Notes: generated by a model not told the origin, from the letters alone. Positions 7,525 to 14,034 are shown, counted from the stretch's first letter. The stretch: DNA of 14,238 bases from Lachnospiraceae bacterium (GCA_900770535.1 CAAHDV010000107.1:1-14238), one strand, 5' to 3'. A program made the numbers and translations.

Positions 7525-8043
7525 ATGAAGGATCATCTTTCTGAATCAGAACCTATTGCTCCAGAAAACCTGACCGGCCCGCAGGCGCCGGATACAGAGG
7601 AAGTTCCGGTGGACACCGCAAAGATCCAGGCAGCACTGGAAAAACGCGCAGATCAGGAAACTGCAGTTCTTCCCCACCTGACTCTGCCGGATACACAGGA
7701 ATCCGGCAAACCGGCACAATCCGCGGGCACGCCGTTGGCAGCTCTTCGATCCGCACAGCAAAAAAAGCGCCGCACCAGCCGCTCCTTTTGTGAGCGCTGG
7801 TGGACGCCTTCCGTCCGCTCCTGGTTTTTCACCTTCATGTGCATGAATATGCCCATTGTCGGCTGGTTTTACCTTTTTCATGAAGCCAGGCATGAAGAAG
7901 ACCCGGCACGAAAAGAATTCGCCCGGGCCTACCTCTTTTACAAACTCGTATTTTTCATTGCAGGAGCCGTAGTCCTGCTGATCCTCATCTGGATCGGACT
8001 TGGACTGTTAGACCAGCTCCTGGCTTACATGGAAATGCTGTAG
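7525..8043 (+). CDS. Small two-helix membrane protein of unknown function, coupled to the PBP gene
   Basis: 172 residues, not recognised as a named family. Residues 1-95 are polar, acidic at first, then basic (QQKKRRTSRSF, about 78-88), with no signal peptide, so this part is probably cytoplasmic. Two membrane segments follow: about 98-118 (WFFTFMCMNMPIVGWFYLF) and about 139-163 (the YKLVFFIAGAVVLLILIWIG region), joined by a charged loop, HEARHEEDPARKEFARAY. The MPIVGW...ARKEFARA pattern vaguely resembles short two-helix clostridial membrane proteins with a PIVG...NPxKKNFARA core (from memory, weak). The ATG follows the PBP stop codon with no gap, and AGGAGG within the last PBP codons serves as the ribosome binding site, implying translational coupling. 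A role as PBP partner is inference from context. Confidence 0.85.
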   Translation: MKDHLSESEPIAPENLTGPQAPDTEEVPVDTAKIQAALEKRADQETAVLPHLTLPDTQESGKPAQSAGTPLAALRSAQQKKRRTSRSFCERWWTPSVRSWFFTFMCMNMPIVGWFYLFHEARHEEDPARKEFARAYLFYKLVFFIAGAVVLLILIWIGLGLLDQLLAYMEML

Positions 8044-8073
8044 AAAATAACAATTTGCTGTAACATAATATTT

Positions 8074-8571
8074 TTACTGTGCGAATACCGCTCTGTGGCT
8101 CCGCTCCAGTGCCAGAAGCAGGATATTGCCCAGCACGCCGATGGCCAGAATCTCTCCGATTCCTACTGTCACCATAGCATATGGGATCAGGTCTGTGGAG
8201 CCGTACGCATAGCGCAGCACCCAGGGAACGATGATGGTATTGGCAAGGATCGGCGGAACACATACCAGCCATTTGTTCTTCTTCCCAAGATAGTAAGAAC
8301 CAACTGCCCCGATCAGGGTTGCCAGACTGCCGAATACCACATCAAGCGGCGCTGCTCCGCAGAGCAGATTGGCAAGGAAGCATCCAATGGTCACACCTGG
8401 TACCGCGCTCGGCAAAAAGTACGGAAGCACGCAGAGTGCCTCGGAAATCCGGAACTGGACCGGACCGAAAGCGATCGGTGCTACGATCATGGTCAGAGCC
8501 ACATAGAGAGCCGCAATCGCTGCGCCCTGGGTAATACGGCCAGTTTTAGAGTAGTTACGCTGTTTGTTCAT
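8074..8571 (-). CDS. queT: QueT-family queuosine-precursor ECF transporter substrate-binding subunit
   Basis: 165 residues. Membrane S-component of an energy-coupling factor transporter thought to import queuosine precursors (preQ0/preQ1). It begins with a basic stretch and then has some five or six hydrophobic helices: about 16-36 (TQGAAIAALYVALTMIVAPI), 46-66, 75-95, 101-117 and 130-155. The segment FGPVQFRISEALCVLPYF with the downstream AVPGVTIGCFLANLLCGA is characteristic of the QueT (DUF988) family. Length matches the family. The start ATG at 8569-8571 is preceded by GGAG (8580-8583) with 8 nt spacing; that site forms the 3' end of a candidate preQ1-I aptamer, which supports the function call. 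The ECF core genes are not in the window, as expected for group II ECF systems. Converges with the upstream plus-strand gene across only 30 bp, where I see no terminator hairpin. Confidence 0.9.
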   Translation of the reverse strand: MNKQRNYSKTGRITQGAAIAALYVALTMIVAPIAFGPVQFRISEALCVLPYFLPSAVPGVTIGCFLANLLCGAAPLDVVFGSLATLIGAVGSYYLGKKNKWLVCVPPILANTIIVPWVLRYAYGSTDLIPYAMVTVGIGEILAIGVLGNILLLALERSHRAVFAQ

Positions 8572-8579
8572 ATTCAGTT

Positions 8580-8622
8580 CTCCTTTAGTTTTGTTTTACG
8601 AGTGGAAGGTCACGAACACTCG
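8580..8622 (-). ncRNA. Candidate preQ1-I riboswitch aptamer in the queT leader
   Basis: On the minus strand a 6-bp stem CGAGTG/CACTCG (8617-8622 with 8599-8604) closes a 12-nt loop, UUCGUGACCUUC. An A-rich tail follows, ending AAAACUAAAGGAG. The B. subtilis queC class I aptamer has the same order: short stem, 12-nt loop starting UUC and ending in the ligand-pairing C before the stem's 3' arm, then an A-rich tail with AAAACUAAGG. Here the tail includes the Shine-Dalgarno GGAG of queT (8580-8583), so ligand-stabilised pseudoknot formation would hide the ribosome binding site. The second pseudoknot helix is not a perfect match by eye: the G three nt after UUC can pair with the tail C, but neighbouring pairs are imperfect. 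Subtype is therefore uncertain. Confidence 0.6.
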
Positions 8623-8631
8623 GCACATTTT

Positions 8632-8682
8632 AAGGCGGTGACCGCCTTGAAAGCCCTGTACGACCTTGTTTTTGTGGGCTTT
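8632..8682 (-). other. Two stem-loops in the queT leader upstream of the aptamer
   Basis: In RNA order, AAAGCCC (8676-8682) pairs with GGGCTTT (8650-8656) across a 19-nt loop. One base later a nearly loopless perfect inverted repeat AAGGCGGT-C-ACCGCCTT spans 8632-8648. Neither is followed by a U tract, so they are not intrinsic terminators. They lie between the predicted transcription start (about 8688) and the aptamer. Confidence 0.6.
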
Positions 8683-8694
8683 GCAACGGGTAAG

Positions 8695-8723
8695 AGTATA
8701 ACACAGGGAATACAGGAACGCAA
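8695..8723 (-). promoter_or_regulatory. Sigma-A-type promoter for queT
   Basis: On the minus strand TTGCGT (8718-8723) and TATACT (8695-8700) are spaced by 17 bp, with TGT before the -10 (extended -10). The predicted start near 8688 gives a leader of about 117 nt, which holds the structured elements and the aptamer. Confidence 0.7.
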
Positions 8724-8778
8724 GGCCATGTTTCTGTCTTCTATGTATTTTTCAGTATTTCTGCCGCATTTTCCAGTT

Positions 8779-9660
8779 CTACAACTTCCGGTAATCCCCG
8801 ATAAAGCCCTCTCCATAGGTTTCTTTGGTCGGTGACACGATCACAAATGCCCTTGGGTCATGCCGGTCAATGATCTCCTTTACCACATGAAACTGCTTGC
8901 GGTCCACGGCACAGGTCAGGGTCAGTCCCTCTTTCCCGCTGTATCCGCCAATACTTTTATAAAACGTGGTGCCGCGGTCCATGGTCTCCATAATTTCCCT
9001 TGCGATCTCCTCATTCTTCTCTGAGTGAATGGTGATCAGGCTTCCCTTATTCATACCATAGAGCAGCGTATCCACTGCCTGGGTCGTGCAGACAATGGAA
9101 ATGATGCCATACAGCGCTGCCTCGATCTCGCCAAACACCAGAACCGAAGTTCCCACAATTACAAAGTCCACCAGCATGATGGCGTAACCAGTCTGCATAT
9201 AGGGACAGAGCTTCTGCAGAAGCTTTGCCAGGATATCCCCGCCTCCGGTGGTGGAGTTCCGCATAAAGATCAGCGCCATGCCGACCCCCACAAAGATTCC
9301 GCCAAAGCCGCAGGAAATCAGCCGGTCTCCCTCGTACTGCCAGATTCCGGCCGCGGACACCAGATCCTGGATCACACTCATCCAGACAACTGTCCGGACA
9401 GTTTTGAGGGTCATGGCACGGTCTAACAGGCACCAGGACGCCAGCAGCAGCGGGATGTTAATAACCAGGCTCACCACACCAATAGGCAGCGCAAACAGAT
9501 GGTTTAACATCAGCGCAATGCCGGACACTCCGCCCGGCGCAATGCGGCTTGGCTCAATAAAGCACCAGACGCCCACGGCCTGCAAAAACGCACCCACAAA
9601 ATCAAACAGGGCATCGGTCCCCAGCTCCTTCCATTTTTTCTTTGATTTGTTTGTATCCAT
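8779..9660 (-). CDS. YitT-family integral membrane protein
   Basis: 293 residues from the chosen start. The N-terminal two-thirds is an integral membrane region of about five or six helices with the family signatures IAPGGVSGIA (40-49) and NSTTGGGDILAKLL (135-148). The C-terminal soluble domain, about 205-290 (GSLITIHSEKNEEIAREIME to IVSPTKETYGEGF), fits DUF2179. The physiological role of YitT proteins is not established; a transport role is often assumed. The start is the ATG at 9658-9660 (MDTNKSKKKW), preceded by AAAGGAA with about 8 nt spacing. The open frame extends 30 codons further upstream, but that extension is polar, lacks a ribosome binding site and would cover a 14-bp palindrome. 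It is 207 bp upstream of queT on the same strand, but queT has its own promoter. Confidence 0.88.
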   Translation of the reverse strand: MDTNKSKKKWKELGTDALFDFVGAFLQAVGVWCFIEPSRIAPGGVSGIALMLNHLFALPIGVVSLVINIPLLLASWCLLDRAMTLKTVRTVVWMSVIQDLVSAAGIWQYEGDRLISCGFGGIFVGVGMALIFMRNSTTGGGDILAKLLQKLCPYMQTGYAIMLVDFVIVGTSVLVFGEIEAALYGIISIVCTTQAVDTLLYGMNKGSLITIHSEKNEEIAREIMETMDRGTTFYKSIGGYSGKEGLTLTCAVDRKQFHVVKEIIDRHDPRAFVIVSPTKETYGEGFIGDYRKL

Positions 9661-9693
9661 AGTTCTGTTCCTTTCCGCATTGCACTGTCTCCC

Positions 9694-9707
9694 AACCGGT
9701 ACCGGTT
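9694..9707. promoter_or_regulatory. 14-bp perfect palindrome upstream of yitT
   Basis: AACCGGTACCGGTT is a perfect dyad ending 34 bp upstream of the chosen start codon (9660). Its position and symmetry fit an operator for a dimeric regulator. No regulator is identified and I could not define a convincing promoter around it. Confidence 0.4.
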
Positions 9708-9769
9708 TCAGGTTTTCCCTAAATTTCTCTGGCTCTGTCCGCTTCAGCAAAATATCCGGCCAAACAGCA

Positions 9770-9801
9770 AAAGAGGACCGACATTCGCGTCGGCCCTCTT
9801 T
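9770..9801. terminator. Intrinsic terminator downstream of the transporter-amidohydrolase operon
   Basis: AAAGAGG-A-CCGAC, loop ATTCGC, GTCGG-C-CCTCTTT: 12 bp of stem with one internal mismatch. The plus strand continues into CTTTTT and the minus strand into TTTTGCTG, so it can act in both directions. The only nearby transcript ending here is the minus-strand operon, whose last gene stops at 9879. Confidence 0.75.
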
Positions 9802-9811
9802 CTTTTTGCGT

Positions 9812-9855
9812 CAGCTGCACGAATATAGTCTCTTTCACTATAATCCATGCAGCTG
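9812..9855. other. Second long hairpin in the 3' region of the amidohydrolase transcript
   Basis: Outer stem CAGCTGCA (9812-9819) with TGCAGCTG (9848-9855), inner stem TATAGT (9824-9829) with ACTATA (9837-9842), loop CTCTTTC and a small asymmetric internal loop. It lies between the amidohydrolase stop codon and the terminator, so the mRNA would end in two consecutive hairpins. Possible 3' stability element (inference). Confidence 0.55.
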
Positions 9856-9878
9856 CATTTCTTTTCCTGATTGTAATG

Positions 9879-11054
9879 TTACTGGTTTTTCTTTTTGTTC
9901 TCAGCAAATTCTGCCTTGATCTGGTCTAGCAGTCCTTCTGTTGTCAGCAGATCGTAGCAGGCTCCGGCAATAGCCTTTGCGCCGTAGATCACGCAGTTGT
10001 GCGCGCTCTCGCTCTTGCCTGCGTCCACAAACTCCTGGGAATGGGATGCGGTTCCCTCCGGAACAAAGGCCACACGGATGCAGGAACCCGGAATCTCGTA
10101 CATAACATTGCCGAAATCCGTGGAACCGGTCTTCTCCCGGGGCGGTGCCAGCTGCGGTGCTCCCGCAAGCTCGGCATTGTCCATCAGAAGCTTGTTTAAT
10201 CCCAGAACCGGAATCTTGTTGTAGAAGAAGGTTCCGTCCTCAATCTCGTAGGTTACGCCCGCGATCAGCGCGGCGCCCTTGATGATATCCTGGAAGCGCA
10301 CACTGACCTCCTCCAGTTCCTTTCTGGAGAAGGAACGCAGGGAGAACTCACCCTTTGCGGTAGCAGGAACTACGTTGGACGGGCCCGGAAGCTCTGTCAT
10401 GCAGTAATGCATGCGCACGTCATCCGGCACATGCTCCCGCAAAAACTCAACACCCTGGAATGCCACAAGCATGGCATCGAAAGCGCTGCGGCCCTTCTCC
10501 GGTGCCAGTGCCGCGTGGGCACGGTGGCCGTGGAAGGTTACCTCATAGCTCTTCTGAGCCAGGCACTTGATATCGGTACAGGTATTCGGACCGCCGTGCA
10601 TCATGAAAGCCACATCCAGCTCCTTAAAGCAGCCATTCTGGATCATCTGCACCTTGCTGCCGAAGGTCTCCTCGGCCGGAGTTCCGTATACCACAATCTG
10701 GAACGGCTTGTCTGTTTCCAGATTCTTCAGGGCAATTGCAGCTCCAAGGCATCCCGGCCCCTGCATATGATGGCCGCAGCCATGTCCCAGGTTGCGGAGC
10801 GCATCGTACTCGCAGAGAATACCAAGAACCGGGCCGCCTTCGCCGTGGCTGTAGGTGGCGCGGAACGCGGTCTTGAAACCGCCCACGCCCATCTCTACTT
10901 TAAAACCATTCTTTTTCAGGTAATCCGTTAACAGGCCGCTGGCAAATACCTCTTCGCCCTCGTACTCCGGATTGTCAAAAATCTGATCCGCCATGGAGCA
11001 CAGCACGTCACGCTGCGCGTCAATGGCCTGGAACAGGGAATTTTTATCACTCAT
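9879..11054 (-). CDS. M20-family amidohydrolase/peptidase (M20D, AbgB-like)
   Basis: 391 residues. Cytosolic metal-dependent hydrolase of N-acyl amino acids, short peptides or aminobenzoyl-glutamate-like amides; the substrate cannot be told from sequence. The metal site of the M20D type is visible: GHGCGHH (90-96; ligands C93 and H95), GTPAEE (124-129; E129 as ligand next to catalytic E128), H153 in MMHGGP, and H338 in GTASHSQ. The dimerisation/lid domain has GHRAHAA (176-182). STDFGNV (311-317) is the usual late M20D motif. Length is typical. No signal peptide. The start ATG (11052-11054) has AAAGGAG with 6 nt spacing. It begins 23 bp after the stop of the YfcC-like carrier gene, so both form one operon, suggesting the carrier imports the amide it cleaves. 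Confidence 0.9.
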   Translation of the reverse strand: MSDKNSLFQAIDAQRDVLCSMADQIFDNPEYEGEEVFASGLLTDYLKKNGFKVEMGVGGFKTAFRATYSHGEGGPVLGILCEYDALRNLGHGCGHHMQGPGCLGAAIALKNLETDKPFQIVVYGTPAEETFGSKVQMIQNGCFKELDVAFMMHGGPNTCTDIKCLAQKSYEVTFHGHRAHAALAPEKGRSAFDAMLVAFQGVEFLREHVPDDVRMHYCMTELPGPSNVVPATAKGEFSLRSFSRKELEEVSVRFQDIIKGAALIAGVTYEIEDGTFFYNKIPVLGLNKLLMDNAELAGAPQLAPPREKTGSTDFGNVMYEIPGSCIRVAFVPEGTASHSQEFVDAGKSESAHNCVIYGAKAIAGACYDLLTTEGLLDQIKAEFAENKKKNQ

Positions 11055-11077
11055 GTTTTACTCCTTTTCGTACATCT

Positions 11078-12475
11078 TTACATTGGTCCGTAATTGATCA
11101 GCTGCGCAATGACAAGCATCACCGTTCCGACAACCAGCCAGATGGCAAACATCTTCCACATGAAACGCATCCAGCGGTCATACGGGATGTTGCAGGCACT
11201 GATGATACCCATCAGCGCGGTAGAGGTCGGCAGAATGTAGTTACAGAAGCCGTCACCAAAGTTGAATGCCAGAACTGCAGTCTGTCTGGTCACGCCGATC
11301 AGATCGGAAAGCGGAACCAGGATCGGCATAACGGCTGCTGCCTGTCCGGAACCGGAAGTCAGGAACACGTTGATGATGGTGTTGGCGATCAGCATAGCCG
11401 GTGCCTGAAGCAGGGTCGGCACACTGCCAAGACCGCCAGCCAGGCCATGCACAACAGTATCAATGATCTTACCGTCAGACATGATAGAGCTGATGGACTG
11501 TGCCAGACCAATGATGATCATAGCGGACATCATCTTCTTGCAGCCTTCCAGGAAGTTCTTGCAGATGGTATCAGAATCAAATCCGGAAATGATGCCAACC
11601 ACGATAGCCAGCCAGATGAACATGGCTGCCATCTCCGGCATATCCCAGCCAAACTTGATGCTTCCGTAGATGACTACACCCAGGGAAACAACCAGGGCAA
11701 TGATGTTTAATACCTTGCGGGTATCGATGGTGCCAAAATCTTCCAGACCACCTCCTGCGCGAAGCTCACTGTTCTGATCCAGATCATACATCGGGCTCTT
11801 GGTCGGGTCCTTTTTGATCTTTAACGCATAGCGAACCAGGAAGATATTGGTGATTACATAGTAAACTGCGAAGCATACCCAGCGGTATCCAATACCGGAG
11901 TACAGCGGAAGCTCTGCGATTTTCTGCGCAACGACCGTGGTATTCGGGTTTAAGGTACCGGTGGAGAATCCAATCGCGCCGCCAAGCAGAATGATAGCAG
12001 CACCAGTGATGGAATCAAGTCCGATGGCCAGTGCCAGCATCACCATAACCGGAGCAAAGGCGATGAACATGTTTACCGCCTGGGTGGTGCAGATCAGGCC
12101 AAACATCAGGGTCAGGATCGGAATGAACACATACAGGTTGTTGGAGAATTTCTTTGCCAGCTTTGCGATCACTGCCTGCAGCGCGCCGGACTGGGTCAGC
12201 ATGTGGAACGCGCCGCCGGAGAATAAGATAACCAGCATGATATCCACACGTTTGATAAACGCTTTTACAATGTACATTGGGATCAGCAGCGGATTCACCG
12301 GAGTTCTCGCAATGTAGTTAAACTGGGTCGGATCAATAACCTTAATGCCATCCGCATTCTCCACGCGGACATACTCGCCGGCCGGAATGATCCAGGTTAA
12401 GAGCACAGCCGCAATGATGATCGAAAATACGATCATAAAGCTGTGCGGTACACGAAACTTTTTCTTGGTACTCAT
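11078..12475 (-). CDS. YfcC-family membrane carrier (DcuC/ArsB-NhaD-like)
   Basis: 465 residues from the chosen start. Polytopic membrane protein with roughly ten to twelve helices. The first is about 14-32 (FMIVFSIIIAAVLLTWIIPAGEY, with the family's IPAGEY end), followed by a loop carrying the TPVNPL segment. Conserved features include FSTGTLNPNTTVVAQKIAELP in the middle and FLTSGSGQAAAVMPILVPLSD followed by NFGDGFCNYILPTSTALMG in the C-terminal half, typical of YfcC proteins. Substrate unknown; homologues are often beside peptidases. The start is the ATG at 12473-12475 (MSTKKKFRVP): a strong AGGAGGTG lies 9 nt upstream. An in-frame GTG four codons earlier is part of that Shine-Dalgarno sequence and unlikely to be used. 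Operon with the amidohydrolase downstream; candidate regulation by the adjacent LysR-type protein. Confidence 0.9.
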   Translation of the reverse strand: MSTKKKFRVPHSFMIVFSIIIAAVLLTWIIPAGEYVRVENADGIKVIDPTQFNYIARTPVNPLLIPMYIVKAFIKRVDIMLVILFSGGAFHMLTQSGALQAVIAKLAKKFSNNLYVFIPILTLMFGLICTTQAVNMFIAFAPVMVMLALAIGLDSITGAAIILLGGAIGFSTGTLNPNTTVVAQKIAELPLYSGIGYRWVCFAVYYVITNIFLVRYALKIKKDPTKSPMYDLDQNSELRAGGGLEDFGTIDTRKVLNIIALVVSLGVVIYGSIKFGWDMPEMAAMFIWLAIVVGIISGFDSDTICKNFLEGCKKMMSAMIIIGLAQSISSIMSDGKIIDTVVHGLAGGLGSVPTLLQAPAMLIANTIINVFLTSGSGQAAAVMPILVPLSDLIGVTRQTAVLAFNFGDGFCNYILPTSTALMGIISACNIPYDRWMRFMWKMFAIWLVVGTVMLVIAQLINYGPM

Positions 12476-12478
12476 ACC

Positions 12479-12536
12479 AAAAGCCACCTCCTGTTAAACT
12501 TTATTGTTTTAAAGTATAGCAGTGATGGTGGCTTTT
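12479..12536. promoter_or_regulatory. Carrier-operon promoter flanked by a 10-bp inverted repeat
   Basis: On the minus strand TGCTATACT is an extended -10 (hexamer 12513-12518), with start near 12506 and a leader of about 30 nt. A perfect 10-bp inverted repeat brackets it: AAAAGCCACC (12479-12488) and GGTGGCTTTT (12527-12536) on the plus strand. The right arm covers the -21 to -30 spacer next to the -35 position; the left arm overlaps the Shine-Dalgarno region of the carrier gene. A transcript starting further upstream could fold the two arms together and hide the ribosome binding site. Confidence 0.6.
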
Positions 12537-12552
12537 TACCATTTGGTTTTTC

Positions 12553-12567
12553 TTAAAACCGTTTTAA
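12553..12567. promoter_or_regulatory. Candidate LysR-type regulator binding box
   Basis: TTAAAACCGTTTTAA has 7-bp perfect arms around a central C and contains T-N11-A with dyad symmetry, the general LysR box. Its centre is about 54 bp upstream of the predicted carrier-operon start, a usual activator position, and the LysR gene ends about 30 bp away. Confidence 0.55.
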
Positions 12568-12598
12568 ATTTTTTGAATTGTTTGTCATATTAGCGCAA

Positions 12599-13579
12599 TT
12601 ATTGTCCGTTTTCTGTATCGGTTGTATCTTTGTATTTCCCCACCGCTTCCATGCCATACCGGCTTTGAATGGTCTTGACCAGAATATCCAGGAAATCCCG
12701 TTCACAGTCAGAAATCACATGGCCTTTCCGACGGATCAGCTCCAGGCTTGAGCGGTAAGCGTCATGATCCACAAAGAAATAACGCACATGCTCAAACTTC
12801 TGCATATCATGGATATATCCAAGGCGGTTAAATCCAATCCCAAGTCCAACATTTACCATGCTCATGATCACGTCAAAATGACCAATCTCGATCAGACGCC
12901 CGGGGCGGATACGGGCCTGCTGAAAGATGCGGTTCACTGTCATACGCATGCTCTGGCCTGCCATCGGAATAATAAATGTTTCCCGGTCCAGGTATCGCAG
13001 ATCCAGGTGCGGATATGGTTCATTTCCCACCTGATAGGCATGCGCAATGGCCGGATGATGCTCCGGAAGAGCCAGAAGAACCCGTTCTCTGGCAATTTCC
13101 GTGCGGACCACATCTGGAATCTCCTCTGAACACACGGAAATTATGTAATCTACGGAGCCTTCCTGAAACATCTTCATCAGTTCTGCCTGATTTCCGTCCC
13201 GAAAGATCACTTCCACATCCGGATACTTTTCCATGAAACGCTGCAATACCTCTGGCACAATGGAAATGGCACGGCGCTGCTGGATTCCCACGCGGATAGC
13301 CGGATTGCTCCTGTGCAGTTCATTCTCCACCAGCCCGTCGAATTCTGCCTTCAGCTCCAGCATTTTCTCGGCCCGCACCACATATTCTTCTCCAATGGAT
13401 GTCAGTACAAAGGCCTTGCCTCTTCCCGTACGCTCAAACAGACGTACTCCCAGATATTTTTCCAGATTGCTGATGTAAACACTCAGCGCCGAGGGAGAAA
13501 TGAAAAGCTCCTCCGCCGCCCGGGAAAGGCTCTGGCAGCGCGCCAGCGCGCATACATACTGCTGTTCCTTTAAGTTCAT
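12599..13579 (-). CDS. LysR-type transcriptional regulator
   Basis: 326 residues, slightly longer than the usual 300 or so. The N-terminal winged helix-turn-helix occupies about 3-62 (SLSRAAEELFISPSALSVYI, then LEKYLGVRLFERTGRGKAFVLT). A linker helix runs to about 90 and the periplasmic-binding-protein-like effector domain spans about 93-300 (from AIRVGIQQRRAISIVPEVLQ). The C-terminal extension of about 25 residues (YGMEAVGKYKDTTDTENGQ) is polar and not a known motif. The start codon overlaps the stop of the upstream gene as ATGA (13576-13579), with AAGGTG as ribosome binding site, so its translation is coupled to that gene. It lies immediately upstream of the carrier-amidohydrolase operon in the same orientation, rather than the divergent arrangement usual for LysR regulators. 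Its likely target is that operon (inference from proximity and the T-N11-A box). Confidence 0.93.
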   Translation of the reverse strand: MNLKEQQYVCALARCQSLSRAAEELFISPSALSVYISNLEKYLGVRLFERTGRGKAFVLTSIGEEYVVRAEKMLELKAEFDGLVENELHRSNPAIRVGIQQRRAISIVPEVLQRFMEKYPDVEVIFRDGNQAELMKMFQEGSVDYIISVCSEEIPDVVRTEIARERVLLALPEHHPAIAHAYQVGNEPYPHLDLRYLDRETFIIPMAGQSMRMTVNRIFQQARIRPGRLIEIGHFDVIMSMVNVGLGIGFNRLGYIHDMQKFEHVRYFFVDHDAYRSSLELIRRKGHVISDCERDFLDILVKTIQSRYGMEAVGKYKDTTDTENGQ

Positions 13580-14034
13580 GTCGGTTCACCTTCTGTCATC
13601 TCTTCCAGCTGCAGGCACAGCTGTAGCTGTACTCCATGCTCCGCGTCACTTCGTTTTCCCGCGCCAGTCTCAATCAGGCCAAACCGGTCAAAGAGCGGAT
13701 AAATATAAGAAACTCCGCGGATATCGCCCAGCGCTTTCGGCCGTTTCACATAGGGCTTTTCTTCCACGGACAGACCCTCTTTCATCTTCAGTACATTCTG
13801 AAACGCCATGCGGATGGAGCTCCAGGTGATGGACTTGCTGTTTTCCCGCCGGTCTACCCAGAGTTCCTTTGTCAGACCGCCGTGTTTTCCTTTCTTCAGC
13901 GTGTAGGAATAGGGAAGCCCGGACATGGTCTGAAGCAGTTCTCCCTGAAACGCCACGATACACGCCCAGAGATGTTCCTCTGAAAAATCTGCCAGCAGTG
14001 CTTCCACTGCCTTCTGTTTCTCATCCTGTTCCAT
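13576..14034 (-). CDS. Unrecognised 152-residue soluble protein, translationally coupled to the LysR gene
   Basis: No named family recognised. 152 residues from the ATG at 14032-14034 (MEQDEKQKAVEALL), preceded by AAGGGG with about 9 nt spacing. The frame opens 20 codons further upstream, but that start has no ribosome binding site and would lie right at the predicted transcription start. No signal peptide or membrane segment. It contains GLPYSYTLK (about 39-47), a basic stretch with SKSITWSSIRMAFQNVLKM (about 65-83) and ALGDIRGVSYIYPLFDRFGLI (about 101-121). I recall a similar pattern (GLPF.Y..., KSIT...AY/AF..., LG..G.SY..P.F...G) in short clostridial hypothetical proteins of unclear role. 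The ATGA overlap with the LysR gene makes it a real gene and suggests a linked regulatory or sensing role (inference). Confidence 0.8.
   Translation of the reverse strand: MEQDEKQKAVEALLADFSEEHLWACIVAFQGELLQTMSGLPYSYTLKKGKHGGLTKELWVDRRENSKSITWSSIRMAFQNVLKMKEGLSVEEKPYVKRPKALGDIRGVSYIYPLFDRFGLIETGAGKRSDAEHGVQLQLCLQLEEMTEGEPT

Noticed and set aside
8610..8816. 68-codon open frame through the queT leader
   Set aside because: It overlaps the promoter, the leader hairpins and part of the aptamer; no ribosome binding site and no protein family.
8095..8835. 246-codon open frame on the plus strand across queT and its leader
   Set aside because: Antisense to queT, its promoter and the candidate riboswitch; rich in His/Arg/Gln with no domain and no ribosome binding site seen.
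9248..9919. 223-codon open frame on the plus strand opposite yitT
   Set aside because: Antisense to yitT and running through the terminator hairpins; no recognisable motif.
10407..10931. 174-codon open frame on the plus strand opposite the amidohydrolase gene
   Set aside because: Antisense shadow of a gene with intact catalytic motifs.
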